DNA from: Streptomyces sp. DH5
GTDB lineage: Bacteria > Actinomycetota > Actinomycetes > Streptomycetales > Streptomycetaceae
DNA: 64,000 nucleotides
Direction of reading: 5' to 3'
Assembly (NCBI RefSeq): GCF_020873915.1
Contig: NZ_JAHWGP010000002.1
Coordinates: 310,001-374,000 of the forward strand
Position numbers and translations under genes: made by a program. The notes under the pieces were generated by a model. It ran no database searches, was not told the DNA's origin, and saw only the letters and a list, made by a program, of their open reading frames with translations. Position 1 is the first letter of the stretch. The number at the start of each line of letters is the position of its first letter. Positions 26,517-35,867 of the stretch are shown piece after piece.

Positions 26517-27183
26517 CCGGCCGGGCGGCGGAGCACAGGCTCTCCCAGAACATGGCCTCGTAGCTCTGCAGGAGACGCCCGTGACGGCGGGCGCGGCGCT
26601 CGTCCAGGCTGCCCGCGTCCAGGGCGGCCCGGACCGACGCCAGGGCCATGCGCTCCAGGTCGGGAGCCGGTTCGGCGAAGAAGTCGAAGAAGGCGCAGGC
26701 CTCGTCGGGGAATCCGTAGTGGGCGCGCAGGGCGTCGGCGATCGTGGCGCAGTAGCCGCCCCAGGCGGAGAAGTTGGCCGTCACGGCGAGGACGGCGTCG
26801 GCCGGAGCCGCGTTGAGGGCCAGCCAGGCGACACAGGCCGGGTAGGCCTGGCACCCCGGCAGGGCTTCGTACGCGTCCGCCCGGGCCGCGTCGACACCGC
26901 AGGCGGCCGCGAACGGCTCGAGGCGCTCCCCGGCGAGCGCCTCGCCCTCCGCGAGAGCGGTGAAGAACGCGGCGGAGTCCGGTTCGCCGGCGGACCGGTC
27001 CGCCAGGTGCAGGAAAGCCCGGCGGTCCGCGGGGATCACCAGGCGCTGCTCGAGGGCGAGCGCGGCCAGCACGTCCCGGCCCGCCTCGCCGCGGGCGATC
27101 AGCGGCACGACGGGGTTGACGCGCGGATCCGGGGCCAGGTCGCGGGTGAACGTGTCCATCAGGTCGCGGGCGGTGCCGGGCAT
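26503..27183 (-). CDS. TenA/THI-4-like helical protein
   Basis: A 226-residue all-helical protein of the TenA / haem-oxygenase-like clan: VPLIARGEAGRDVLAALALEQRLVIPADRRAFLHLA, YPACVAWLALNAAPADAVLAVTANFSAWGGYCATIADALRAHYGF, and an acidic C-terminal helix bundle. It does not show the classic thiaminase Cys clearly placed, so thiamin salvage is not certain. The ATG at 27183 has GGAGG; a GTG at 27207 is also possible. Confidence 0.65.
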   Translation of the reverse strand: MPGTARDLMDTFTRDLAPDPRVNPVVPLIARGEAGRDVLAALALEQRLVIPADRRAFLHLADRSAGEPDSAAFFTALAEGEALAGERLEPFAAACGVDAARADAYEALPGCQAYPACVAWLALNAAPADAVLAVTANFSAWGGYCATIADALRAHYGFPDEACAFFDFFAEPAPDLERMALASVRAALDAGSLDERRARRHGRLLQSYEAMFWESLCSAARPVRRE

Positions 27184-27286
27184 CGCGTCCTCCGTCGCGT
27201 CGGTCACCCACGAGCCTTCCCCGGGAACGGGGCACGGGTAACCCGGCGGTGCCGTCCGCGCCGCCGGGCCGTTCGTCGGACCCGCC

Positions 27287-28513
27287 TCAGCGGATGGGCA
27301 TGCCCGACAGGGTGCGGGCGATCACCAGGCGCTGGATCTCGCTCGTGCCCTCGAAGATCGTGTAGATCGCGGCGTCCCGGTGCATCCGCTCGACGGGGTA
27401 CTCGCGGGTGTAGCCGTTGCCGCCGAGGATCTGGATCGCCTGGGCGGTGACCTTCTTGGCGGTCTCGCTGGCGAACAGTTTGGACATCGAGCCCTCGGCG
27501 GCCGTGAACGGCTTGCCGTTGATCGCCATCCAGGAGGCGCGCCACACCAGGAGGCGGGCGGCGTCGATCTGGGTGCGCATGTCGGCGAGCTGGAAGGCGA
27601 CACCCTGGTTGTCGATGATCGGGCGGCCGAACTGCTCCCGGGTGGTGGCGTACTCCAGGGCGACCTCGTAGGCGGCGCGGGCGGTGCCCACGGCCATCGC
27701 GCCGACCGCAGGGCGGGACGCCTCGAAGGTGGCCATGGCGGCGTTCTTGACGCGCTCGCCGCCCTGCCTGGCCTTCTCGCGGGCGCGGGCGAGCCGCTCG
27801 TCCAGCTTCTCCTTGCCGCCGAGCAGGCAGGAGCCGGGCACGCGCACGTTGTCCAGGATGACCTCGGCGGTGTGCGAGGCGCGGATGCCGTGCTTCTTGA
27901 ACTTCTGCCCCTGGGAGCAGCCGGGGGTGTTCGGCGGGATGATGAAGGAGGCGTGGCCCTTGGAGCCGAGCTCCGGGTCGACGACCGCGACCACGACGTG
28001 GACGTTGGCGATGCCGCCGTTGGTGGCCCACGTCTTGGTGCCGTTGAGCACCCACTCGTCCTTGGCCTCGTCGTACACCGCGCGGGTGCGCATCGAGGCG
28101 ACGTCGGAGCCGGCGTCGGGCTCGGAGGAGCAGAACGCGGCGACCTTGACGTCGTTGGCGTCGCCGTACATCTGGGGGATCCAGGTGCCGATCTGCTCCT
28201 CGGTGCCGTTGGCGAGGACGCCGACGGCGGCGAGGCCGGTGCCGACGATCGACAGGGCGATGCCGGCGTCGCCCCAGAAGAGTTCCTCCATCGCCATGGG
28301 AATGCCCAGGCCACTTGCGTCGAAGTACTGCTGGGCGTAGAAGTCGAGGGAATAGATGCCGACCTTGGCGGCCTCCTGGATCACCGGCCAGGGAGTCTCC
28401 TCACGCTCGTCCCATTCGGCGGCCGCGGGGCGGATCACGTCGGCGGCGAAGCCGTGCAGCCAGTCCCGCACCTCCTTCTGTTCGTCGTTGAGCTCCATGG
28501 TGAACTCGGCCAT
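27287..28513 (-). CDS. Acyl-CoA dehydrogenase
   Basis: A 408-residue canonical enzyme: [19 protein letters not shown] and [11 protein letters not shown] (FAD contacts), [44 protein letters not shown], and the catalytic Glu in [11 protein letters not shown]. It catalyses the first step of fatty acyl-CoA beta-oxidation, or a related CoA ester. GGAGGGG precedes the ATG. It is divergent from a TetR regulator with two palindromes in the promoter region. Confidence 0.93.
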   Translation of the reverse strand: MAEFTMELNDEQKEVRDWLHGFAADVIRPAAAEWDEREETPWPVIQEAAKVGIYSLDFYAQQYFDASGLGIPMAMEELFWGDAGIALSIVGTGLAAVGVLANGTEEQIGTWIPQMYGDANDVKVAAFCSSEPDAGSDVASMRTRAVYDEAKDEWVLNGTKTWATNGGIANVHVVVAVVDPELGSKGHASFIIPPNTPGCSQGQKFKKHGIRASHTAEVILDNVRVPGSCLLGGKEKLDERLARAREKARQGGERVKNAAMATFEASRPAVGAMAVGTARAAYEVALEYATTREQFGRPIIDNQGVAFQLADMRTQIDAARLLVWRASWMAINGKPFTAAEGSMSKLFASETAKKVTAQAIQILGGNGYTREYPVERMHRDAAIYTIFEGTSEIQRLVIARTLSGMPIR

Positions 28514-28539
28514 GACCCCTCCAGCGGCGACTCACGTGC

Positions 28540-28558
28540 GTGTTACTTGCGGTAACAC
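28540..28558. promoter_or_regulatory. Inverted repeat operator candidate 1
   Basis: GTGTTAC and GTAACAC arms (7 bases, perfect) with a 5-base spacer. It lies 27 bases before the acyl-CoA dehydrogenase ATG and opposite the TetR gene. Likely bound by that TetR protein. Confidence 0.65.
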
Positions 28559-28567
28559 CGAGTCTGT

Positions 28568-28579
28568 TACCCATGGGTA
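28568..28579. promoter_or_regulatory. Palindromic operator candidate 2
   Basis: TACCCATGGGTA is a perfect 12-base palindrome ten bases beyond the first inverted repeat. Both share the GTTAC/GTTACC half-site idea. Two sites in one divergent promoter suit cooperative TetR binding. Confidence 0.65.
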
Positions 28580-28686
28580 GGAAAAGTCAACTCCTCAGGA
28601 CCGGCCGGTATCCCGTTCGATGGCCGCTGAGCCTTCAGTGCTAGTTTGCGCAGGCGTCACCGAACCAGCACGGGTGGGGAGAGCTC

Positions 28687-29328
28687 ATGGACACCACACA
28701 GCGGACCGATCAGCAGCGGTCCGCCGACCGACGACGGCGTGAGCTGCTGGAGGCCGCCGACCGAGTGGTGCTGCGCGACGGCCCCGGAGCCTCGATGAAC
28801 GCGATCGCCGCCGAGGCGGGCATCACCAAACCGATCCTCTACCGGCACTTCGGCGACAAGGGAGGACTCTACGCCGCTCTGGCCAAGCGGCACACCGACG
28901 CGCTGCTGGACTCGCTGCGGGCCGCACTGGACGCCCCGGCGGGCCGGCGCGAGCGGGTCGAGGCCACCCTGGACACGTACCTGTCGGCCATCGAGGCACG
29001 CCCGCAGGTGTACCGGTTCCTGATGCATCCCGCGGAGGGGGCACCGAGCGAGCAGGGCTTCGACGTCGGCAAGCACTCGGCGCCGCTGCTGCGGCGGATG
29101 GGCGAGGAGCTGGCCCAGGTGATCGGGGAGCGGCTGGAGCTCGGGCCGGACAGCCAGCAGCTCGCCCGGGTGTGGGGACACGGCATCGTCGGCATGATGC
29201 ACGCGGCCGGCGACTGGTGGCTCGGCGAACGGCCCTGCTCCCGCGCCGAGTTGGTGCGCAGCCTGGCGGATCTGCTCTGGGGGCGGCTGGCGGCGGCGGG
29301 CGACAGGGTCGGCAGCCCGGGCTTCTGA
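28687..29328 (+). CDS. TetR-family regulator
   Basis: A 213-residue regulator: HTH at ~20-65 (RRELLEAADRVVLRDGPGASMNAIAAEAGITKPILYRHFGDKGGLY) and a helical C-terminal ligand domain. Divergent from the acyl-CoA dehydrogenase, so probably an acyl-CoA or fatty-acid-responsive repressor of it. ATG at 28687. Confidence 0.92.
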   Translation: MDTTQRTDQQRSADRRRRELLEAADRVVLRDGPGASMNAIAAEAGITKPILYRHFGDKGGLYAALAKRHTDALLDSLRAALDAPAGRRERVEATLDTYLSAIEARPQVYRFLMHPAEGAPSEQGFDVGKHSAPLLRRMGEELAQVIGERLELGPDSQQLARVWGHGIVGMMHAAGDWWLGERPCSRAELVRSLADLLWGRLAAAGDRVGSPGF

Positions 29329-29585
29329 ACCGCGACCGGACCGCCTCCCGCCTCCCGCCCGGGCCGGCTCCGGCCGGGGACCACGACTCCCCCGGCCCCC
29401 CTGTCCCGGCCGCGGACGGACGCGGTCGTCCGGAGCGGATGCCAGCGCCTCGCGCCACACCGGGCGTGAGGGCGTACACACGGGCGGCCCGCCGTCACCG
29501 GGCGCCTTGCGCCCCGCCCCCTTCACCGTGCACCCCGGTGTCCCCGGTCCGTGCGTGCGCGGCGGGCCGGCAGACGTGCCCGGCC

Positions 29586-30131
29586 TCAGCGCGGACGGTT
29601 CCAGGACGCGCGGTCCGCCCGGCGCATGAGCCTGCGGTACCGCCACCCCGTCAGGCGGTCGGCGTAGATCCGGCCCTCCAGGTGGTCGCACTCGTGCTGG
29701 AGACACCGGGCGAAGAAGCCGGTGCCGTGGACGGCGACGGGTTCGCCGGTCACCGTGTACCCCTCGACCACGGCATGGTCGTACCGCTCCGTCCCCGCCT
29801 CCAGGCCCGGCAGGGACAGACAGCCCTCCGGGCCGCGCAGCACCACCCCGTCCGTCTCGACCAGCCGCGGGTTCACCACATGGCCCCGGTGCCGGACGTC
29901 CTCGTCGTCCGGGCAGTCGTAGACGAACACCCGCAGCGGCTCGCCGACCTGGTTCGCCGCCAGGCCCACCCCCTGGGACGCGTACATCGTCGCGAACAAG
30001 TCCTCCACCAGTCGGGAGAGTTCCGGGCCGAAGTCGGCGACCTCCCGGCAGGGCGCGTGCAGCACCGGGTCGCCGAGCAGGGTGAGGGGCCGGACGCGTC
30101 CGTGGACGCCGGGGATGGAGCCGTGTCGCAT
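29586..30131 (-). CDS. def: Peptide deformylase
   Basis: A 181-residue deformylase (EC 3.5.1.88) with all three motifs: GVGLAANQ, EGCLSLPG and QHECDHLEG, giving the Cys-His-His metal site and the catalytic Glu. It removes the formyl group from new proteins. Streptomyces usually carry several copies, so this may be a secondary one. Single gene; divergent from murT. Confidence 0.95.
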   Translation of the reverse strand: MRHGSIPGVHGRVRPLTLLGDPVLHAPCREVADFGPELSRLVEDLFATMYASQGVGLAANQVGEPLRVFVYDCPDDEDVRHRGHVVNPRLVETDGVVLRGPEGCLSLPGLEAGTERYDHAVVEGYTVTGEPVAVHGTGFFARCLQHECDHLEGRIYADRLTGWRYRRLMRRADRASWNRPR

Positions 30132-30184
30132 GGCGGCAAGAGTACGGTCCTTCCAGCAACGCCCGTCTCACGATGGTGCCGCGG

Positions 30185-30214
30185 TTCAGGAGTGCGAATG
30201 GATCTCGATAGGCT
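30185..30214 (+). promoter_or_regulatory. Candidate murT promoter
   Basis: TTCAGG (30185-30190) and TAGGCT (30209-30214) with an 18-base spacer, about 64 bases before the murT ATG. Fits the housekeeping sigma pattern of Streptomyces only loosely in the -35 box. Confidence 0.45.
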
Positions 30215-30277
30215 GAGGTCTCACCACGTGGCCGTCAGGCACAGACGCGGCGCGTACGCAAGGAGGATCGAGAACTG

Positions 30278-31516
30278 ATGGCAGGCAACTCGGACCCGCT
30301 CTCGCCGCGGGCCAAGCTGGCCGTGACCGCGGGCAAGGCGGTCGCGGCGGCGTCCCGCGCCGCCGGACGCGGCAGCGGATCGGTGATCGGCGGCCGGGTG
30401 GCACTCAAACTCGACCCCGATCTCCTCGCCCGGCTCGCCCAGAACCTGGACTGTGTCCTGGTCTCGGCGACCAACGGCAAGACGACGACCACCCGGCTCA
30501 TCGCCGAGGCTCTCAGGGCCGCGGGCCCCGTCGTCTCCAACGCGCTCGGCGCCAACATGCCGGCCGGCATCACCTCGGCGCTCGCGGGCGGCTCGGACGC
30601 CAAGTTCGGTGTCATCGAGGTCGACGAGAAGTACCTGGCGGGCGTCGCCCGCGACACCGACCCGAAGTGCATCGCCCTGCTCAACCTCTCCCGCGACCAG
30701 CTGGACCGGGCCGCCGAGACCCGGATGCTCGCGGAGAACTGGCGCGAGGGCCTGGCCGGCTCCAAGGCCGTCATCGTCGCCAACGCCGACGACCCGCTGG
30801 TGGTGTGGGCCGCTTCCTCCTCCCCCAACGTGATCTGGGTCGCCGCCGGCCAGATGTGGAAGGACGACGCCTGGTCCTGCCCGTCCTGCGGCGGCGTGAT
30901 GCAGCGCCCCGGCGACGACTGGTTCTGCGGGGAGTGCGGCTTCCGCCGGCCCACCCCGAGCTGGGCGCTCTCCGGCGACCACGTGCTCGACCCGCACGGC
31001 TCCGCCTGGCCGATCCACCTCCAGCTCCCGGGCCGCGCCAACAAGGCCAACGCCGCGTCCTCCGCGGCCGTCGCCGCCGTCTTCGGCGTGCCGCCGCAGG
31101 TCGCCCTGGAGCGCATGTACCAGGTGCAGGCCGTGGCCGGCCGCTACGACGTCGTCCAGTTCGAGGGCCGTGACCTGCGTCTGCTGCTCGCCAAGAACCC
31201 CGCGGGCTGGCTGGAGACGTTCTCGCTGATCGACCCGCCGCCGACCCCGGTGATCCTCTCGGTGAACGCCCGCTCCGCCGACGGCACCGACACCTCCTGG
31301 CTGTGGGACGTCGACTACACGCGGCTGACCGGTCACCCGATCTGCGTCGTAGGCGACCGGAAGCTGGACCTCGCGGTGCGCCTGGAGGTAGCGAACCAGC
31401 AGTTCCAGGTCTGCGAGAACCTCGACCAGGCGGTGCAGCTGTGCCCGCCCGGCCGGATCGAGGTCATCGCCAACTACACCGCGTTCCAGGACCTGCGCCG
31501 CCGCGTCGGCAACTGA
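30278..31516 (+). CDS. murT: Lipid II isoglutaminyl synthase, ligase subunit MurT
   Basis: A 412-residue Mur-ligase-like ATPase. P-loop in VSATNGKTTTTRLIAEAL, NLSRDQLDRAAETRML (Mur middle domain), a four-Cys zinc ribbon CPSCGG...CGECGF (~201-221) characteristic of MurT, and the DUF1727 C-terminal domain (VILSVNARSADGTDTSWLWDVDY). With GatD it amidates the D-Glu of lipid II using glutamine and ATP. AGGAGG upstream; gatD follows after 24 bases. Confidence 0.95.
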   Translation: MAGNSDPLSPRAKLAVTAGKAVAAASRAAGRGSGSVIGGRVALKLDPDLLARLAQNLDCVLVSATNGKTTTTRLIAEALRAAGPVVSNALGANMPAGITSALAGGSDAKFGVIEVDEKYLAGVARDTDPKCIALLNLSRDQLDRAAETRMLAENWREGLAGSKAVIVANADDPLVVWAASSSPNVIWVAAGQMWKDDAWSCPSCGGVMQRPGDDWFCGECGFRRPTPSWALSGDHVLDPHGSAWPIHLQLPGRANKANAASSAAVAAVFGVPPQVALERMYQVQAVAGRYDVVQFEGRDLRLLLAKNPAGWLETFSLIDPPPTPVILSVNARSADGTDTSWLWDVDYTRLTGHPICVVGDRKLDLAVRLEVANQQFQVCENLDQAVQLCPPGRIEVIANYTAFQDLRRRVGN

Positions 31517-31540
31517 CCACGACACCTCAGGGGACTTGAA

Positions 31541-32269
31541 GTGAGCGACAACCAGCTGCGGGTCGTCTGGATCTACCCGGACCTGCTCAGCACGTACGGC
31601 GACCAGGGCAACGTGCTCGTCGTGGAGCGCCGGGCGCGGCAGCGCGGCCTGGACGTGGCACGGCTCGACGTGCGCAGCGACCAGCCGATCCCGACCTCCG
31701 GCGACATCTACCTGATCGGCGGCGGCGAGGACCGGCCGCAGCGGCTGGCCGCCGAGCGGCTGCGCCGCGACGGCGGCCTGCACCGGGCGGTGGAGAACGG
31801 CGCGATCGTCTTCTCGGTGTGCGCCGGCTACCAGATCCTCGGCCACGAGTTCATCAACGACCTCGGTCAGCGCGAGCCCGGCCTCGGTCTGCTCGACGTG
31901 GTCTCGGTACGCGGTGAGGGCGCCCGGTGCGTCGGCGACGTACTCGCGGACATCAACCCGCAGCTGGGGCTGCCCCCGCTGACCGGGTTCGAGAACCACC
32001 AGGGCGTCACCCACCTGGGCCCCACCGCCCGCCCGTTCGCCCAGGTGCGCTTCGGCAACGGCAACGGCACCGGGGACGGCACCGAGGGCGCGTTCAACGG
32101 CACCGTCTTCGGCACGTACATGCACGGCCCCGTGCTCGCGCGCAACCCGCAGATCGCCGACCTGCTGCTGAAGCTGGCGCTGGACGTCAACGCGCTGCCG
32201 CCCACCGACGACCGCTGGTACGAGGCCCTGCGCACCGAGCGGATCGCGGCGGCGCAGCAGCCCGCCTGA
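31541..32269 (+). CDS. gatD: Lipid II isoglutaminyl synthase, glutaminase subunit GatD
   Basis: A 242-residue class I glutamine amidotransferase of the CobB/CobQ-like branch. Catalytic Cys in FSVCAGYQILGHEF (~93), catalytic His in GTYMHGPVLARNP. It frees ammonia from glutamine and passes it to MurT. Operon partner of murT; followed by a strong hairpin. Confidence 0.95.
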   Translation: MSDNQLRVVWIYPDLLSTYGDQGNVLVVERRARQRGLDVARLDVRSDQPIPTSGDIYLIGGGEDRPQRLAAERLRRDGGLHRAVENGAIVFSVCAGYQILGHEFINDLGQREPGLGLLDVVSVRGEGARCVGDVLADINPQLGLPPLTGFENHQGVTHLGPTARPFAQVRFGNGNGTGDGTEGAFNGTVFGTYMHGPVLARNPQIADLLLKLALDVNALPPTDDRWYEALRTERIAAAQQPA

Positions 32270-32294
32270 GACCTTCGCCGGCCCGTGGACACCG

Positions 32295-32329
32295 GGCGTC
32301 GGACGGGCCCGGACGGCCCGTCTGACGCC
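32295..32329 (+). terminator. Terminator after murT-gatD
   Basis: 15-base arms (32295-32309 and 32315-32329) with one G-U pair and a 5-base loop, 26 bases after the gatD stop. Confidence 0.8.
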
Positions 32330-32467
32330 TGCTCCGCACAGGTGAGCGGGGTCGTCCAGCAGGCGGACGCGAGATGCGGTCCGGCCCCCCACAGCCGCTA
32401 GGGTGGCGGGGATCGAGCCGGACAGCGCGGTCCGGTCCGGCCCACATCGAGAAGGTTGTTTCGGGCT

Positions 32468-33493
32468 ATGCGCATTGGTGTCCTCACGTCCGGCGGCGAC
32501 TGCCCCGGCCTGAACGCCGTCATCCGGTCCGTCGTGCACCGCGCCGTCGTCGACCACGGCGACGAGGTCATCGGCTTCCGTGACGGGTGGAAGGGCCTCC
32601 TGGAGGGCGACCACCTCAAGCTCGACCTCGACGCGGTGAGCGGCATCCTCGCCCGCGGCGGCACCATCCTCGGCTCCTCCCGGGTCCGTCCCGAGCATCT
32701 GCGGGACGGTGTGGAGCGGGCCAAGGGGCACGTCCAGGAGCTCGGCCTCGACGCGATCATCCCGATCGGCGGTGAGGGCACGCTCAAGGCGGCCCGGCTG
32801 CTCTCCGACAACGGCCTGCCGATAGTCGGTGTGCCGAAGACCATCGACAACGACATCGCCGTCACCGACGTCACCTTCGGTTTCGACACCGCCGTCGGTG
32901 TGGCGACCGAGGCCCTGGACCGGCTGAAGACCACCGCCGAATCCCACCAGCGCGTGCTGATCGTGGAGGTCATGGGCCGTCACACGGGGTGGATCGCGCT
33001 GCATTCCGGCATGGCCGCCGGCGCGCACGCCGTCGTCGTCCCCGAGCGGCCCTTCGACATCGACGAGCTGACCGCGAAGGTCGGTGAGCGGTTCTCGGCC
33101 GGCAAGCGGTTCGCGATCGTGGTCGCCGCGGAGGGAGCCAAGCCGAAGGCCGGGACGATGGACTTCGACGAGGGCGGCAAGGACGTCTACGGTCACGAGC
33201 GGTTCGCCGGGATCGCCCGGCAGCTCTCCCTGGAGCTGGAGTCCCGGCTCGGCAAGGAGGCCCGGCCGGTGATCCTCGGGCACGTGCAGCGCGGCGGGAC
33301 GCCCACCGCGTACGACCGGGTGCTGGCGACCCGCTTCGGGTGGCACGCGGTGGAGGCGGTGCACCGGGGCGAGTTCGGGCGGATGACGGCGCTGCGGGGG
33401 ACGGACATCGTCATGGTGTCCCTCGCGGAGGCGGTGGAGACGTTGAAGACGGTGCCGGACTCCCGGTACGCGGAGGCGGAGTGCGTGCTGTGA
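32468..33493 (+). CDS. pfkA: ATP-dependent 6-phosphofructokinase
   Basis: A 341-residue phosphofructokinase (EC 2.7.1.11): TSGGDCPGLNAVIR, IPIGGEGTLKAARLL, VPKTIDNDI, MGRHTGWIA and HVQRGGTPTAYDR. The Gly after the acidic residue in GGEG is the ATP-type residue, while the Lys of PKTIDND is the one typical of PPi enzymes. That G/K combination is known for actinobacterial ATP-using group III enzymes. ATG at 32468. Transcribed alone between two hairpins. Streptomyces often have several paralogues. Confidence 0.95.
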   Translation: MRIGVLTSGGDCPGLNAVIRSVVHRAVVDHGDEVIGFRDGWKGLLEGDHLKLDLDAVSGILARGGTILGSSRVRPEHLRDGVERAKGHVQELGLDAIIPIGGEGTLKAARLLSDNGLPIVGVPKTIDNDIAVTDVTFGFDTAVGVATEALDRLKTTAESHQRVLIVEVMGRHTGWIALHSGMAAGAHAVVVPERPFDIDELTAKVGERFSAGKRFAIVVAAEGAKPKAGTMDFDEGGKDVYGHERFAGIARQLSLELESRLGKEARPVILGHVQRGGTPTAYDRVLATRFGWHAVEAVHRGEFGRMTALRGTDIVMVSLAEAVETLKTVPDSRYAEAECVL

Positions 33494-33588
33494 GTGTGCG
33501 GGGCCGATGAGAGCTCGCCCGGCCGCGGTCCGGGCCACGGGCCGCGTGTGGTGGATCGTGCGGTCCCCCGCGCCCCTTCCGGGCGATG

Positions 33589-33622
33589 ACCGCCCCCGGT
33601 GACCACGGTCGCCGGGGGCGGT
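33589..33622 (+). terminator. Terminator after pfkA
   Basis: 16-base arms (33589-33604, 33607-33622) with one G-U pair, followed by TTCTACTCT. About 95 bases after the pfkA stop and before the CtaG-like gene. Confidence 0.75.
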
Positions 33623-33676
33623 TCTACTCTGGTGCGGACGGAACGGGTACAACCTGCACGAAAATGGAGCCGGCCG

Positions 33677-34627
33677 ATGGATCACAGCGGGCACGGTATG
33701 ACGATGGATCTGCCGCCGTTCACGCTGGGGCGGGGGCTCGCCTGGTCGGCGGATCCCTTCTTCCTCGTCGCCTGCCTGCTGGGGCTGGCGCTGTACGGCT
33801 GGGGCGTGGTCCGGCTGGCGCGGCGCGGTGACAAGTGGCCGGTGGGACGGACCGTCGCGTTCGTCACCGGTGTGCTGAGCATCGGGCTCATGATGTGCAC
33901 CGCGCTGAACGACTACGGCATGGTCATGTTCAGCGTGCACATGGTGCAGCACATGGTGATCAGCATGGTGTCGCCGATCCTGATCCTGCTCGGCGCCCCG
34001 ATCACCCTCGCCCTGCGCGCGCTGCCGCCGGCCGGGCGGGGCCGCAAGGGACCGCGCGAGTTGCTGCTGATGCTGCTGCACAGCCACTACATGCGGCTCA
34101 TCACGCACCCGGTGTTCACCATTCCGATGTTCATCGCGAGCCTGTACGGGCTGTACTTCACGCCTCTGTTCGACTTCCTGATGGGCTCCCAGGTGGGGCA
34201 CATCGCGATGATGGTGCATTTCCTCGCCGTCGGCCTGGTCTTCTTCTGGCCGATCATGGGCGTGGACCCGGGACCGCACCGGCCGGGTTATCTGATGCGC
34301 ATGCTGGAACTGTTCGCCGGCATGCCGTTCCACGCCTTCTTCGGCATCGCGCTGATGATGGCGTCGACGCCGATGGTCACCACCTTCGAGAACCCGCCCG
34401 GCTCGCTCGGCATCGACGCGCTGTCCGACCAGAACGCGGCGGGCGGTATCGCCTGGGCGTTCAGCGAGGTGCCCTCCGTCCTGGTGCTGATCGCGCTGCT
34501 GTTCCAGTGGTACGCCTCGGACCAGCGGCAGGCCAAGCGAACGGACCGCGCAGCCGACCGGGACGGGGACAAGGAACTCCAGGCGTACAACGCCTATCTG
34601 GCCTCTCTGAACTCACCCGGGAACTGA
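33677..34627 (+). CDS. Cytochrome c oxidase assembly protein, CtaG-like
   Basis: A 316-residue multi-spanning membrane protein of the caa3_CtaG type, with about seven to eight helices. His- and Met-rich: MDHSGHGMTMD at the N-terminus, MVMFSVHMVQHMVISMVSPI, and HIAMMVHFLAVGLVFFWPIMGVDP. The pattern suits copper handling for haem-copper oxidase. ATG at 33677 is preferred to in-frame upstream starts because homology begins there. No oxidase subunit gene adjoins it. Confidence 0.88.
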   Translation: MDHSGHGMTMDLPPFTLGRGLAWSADPFFLVACLLGLALYGWGVVRLARRGDKWPVGRTVAFVTGVLSIGLMMCTALNDYGMVMFSVHMVQHMVISMVSPILILLGAPITLALRALPPAGRGRKGPRELLLMLLHSHYMRLITHPVFTIPMFIASLYGLYFTPLFDFLMGSQVGHIAMMVHFLAVGLVFFWPIMGVDPGPHRPGYLMRMLELFAGMPFHAFFGIALMMASTPMVTTFENPPGSLGIDALSDQNAAGGIAWAFSEVPSVLVLIALLFQWYASDQRQAKRTDRAADRDGDKELQAYNAYLASLNSPGN

Positions 34628-34843
34628 ATTCACCGCTTTCCCCGTCCTCTTGAACGGGCAATTTCCTCCACTAACACGATGCGCCCGGGGGAAGCCGCGA
34701 GGGGGAGCGGTCAAGAGAATTCGTACGTCCGCGCACGGGATGAACAAGGGTGCGTTTCGGAATACAGCCCTCGTGTTCCACCACCGCACGAAGGAAATGA
34801 CCGCCACGGCCGAGCCTCCCGGCCGGAACCGGACGTGACCCGG

Positions 34844-35655
34844 ATGCCCGCGGGTTCGCCGGTGCCGGGAGCGGGCCGGGTGATCGCCGGCCGGTACGTG
34901 CTGCGGCGGCTGGGCGGCGGCATGGGGCATGTGTGGCTCGCCCACGACCAGCGGCTGGCGTGCGAGGTCGCGCTGAAGGAGATCGTGTCCGGTGATCCGG
35001 CCGAACCCGGCCGGGGCCGGGAGGCGCGGGTCGCACGGGCCCGCGCGGAGGCACGGCACGCGGCCGGTCTGCGCGGTCACCCCCCGGGTGGTCACCGTGC
35101 ACGACGTGCGGGAGCACGAAGGGCTGCCGCGGATCGTCATGGAGTACGTCGCCGGCGCCGTCGACCCGCGGGAACTGCTCGCCCGCAGGGGCCGCCTCGC
35201 CGACGGTGGCCGTCGTCCCGGCGCCCGGCGGGTTCCAGCCGGCCGGGCGGCGCACCGCCTGTCTGGTGCTGGGGGCGAACGGGCCCCTCTACGGCCCGCT
35301 GGAGGGCCACCGCCGCATGGGGACGGCGTTCGCGGACCCGGCGAGGAGGCAGCGGCGGCACTGCCTGGAGGTGCGCTCGCGCCGGGAGGCGCTGCTGGTG
35401 CCCTGAGAGGGGGAGCACGACGAGCAGGTCCTGGGGTTCGTCGGGCTGAGCGGGGACGTGACACCCGCGGAGGCCCGCTCCGCGGCGGACACGGCGTGCG
35501 CGCGGGAGGTCACGCCGCATGACTACGGATTCGACCCGTCGCTCCACACGGCCGGGTCGTGGACCGGCGACGGAGCCCGGAAATCGGGCACGCACGCGGT
35601 CGTGTGCACCGTAAAGAGGCGAAACGGGGGCACCATGGAGGGAGCCGAACCATGA
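34844..35655 (+). pseudogene. Ser/Thr protein kinase with C-terminal extracellular domain, multiply disrupted
   Basis: The start reads as a Hanks-type kinase: [23 protein letters not shown] (glycine loop) and CEVALKEI with the ATP lysine. Near 35080 an extra C in a run of six Cs shifts the frame. Reading on in the next frame restores [22 protein letters not shown] and a hinge region. At about 35200 the kinase breaks off before the HRD catalytic loop and DFG, so most of the catalytic lobe and the membrane helix are gone. A third frame then gives a secreted-type domain ([23 protein letters not shown]). A TGA at 35404 interrupts it before it continues to 35655. No active kinase can be made. Confidence 0.85.
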
Positions 35656-35668
35656 GGAGGGTGTTGCG

Positions 35669-35845
35669 ATGCCCGGTACCACGAACGGTTCCAGTGCGAC
35701 GAAGACCATGGGGGTGCTCACGGTGGGCGCCCTGGTCGCCGTGACAGCGTACACGGTGGCGCTCGGCAGCAACGGCTGGCTGTGGTTCGGGTGGGTCGTC
35801 CTCGGCCTGCTCACCCTGGGGGTGGTGGCCACCCGCAGCGCCTGA
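35669..35845 (+). CDS. Small two-helix membrane protein
   Basis: A 58-residue protein: MPGTTNGSSATKTMGVLTVGALVAVTAY, then GSNGWLWFGWVVLGLLTLGVVATRSA. Two hydrophobic helices. GGAGG lies nine bases before the ATG. It begins 13 bases after the pseudogene ends and may once have been co-transcribed with the kinase. Function unknown. Confidence 0.65.
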   Translation: MPGTTNGSSATKTMGVLTVGALVAVTAYTVALGSNGWLWFGWVVLGLLTLGVVATRSA

Positions 35846-35867
35846 GGGACGCCCGGGGCGGCGGCTC

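Noticed and set aside
29329-29585. Small gene between TetR and deformylase
   Set aside because: Open frames here lack codon bias, starts with ribosome-binding sites, or any family pattern.
30221-34333. Very long minus-strand open frame opposite murT, gatD, pfkA and the CtaG-like gene
   Set aside because: It is antisense to four well-identified genes. Stop codons are rare on all frames in such GC-rich DNA.
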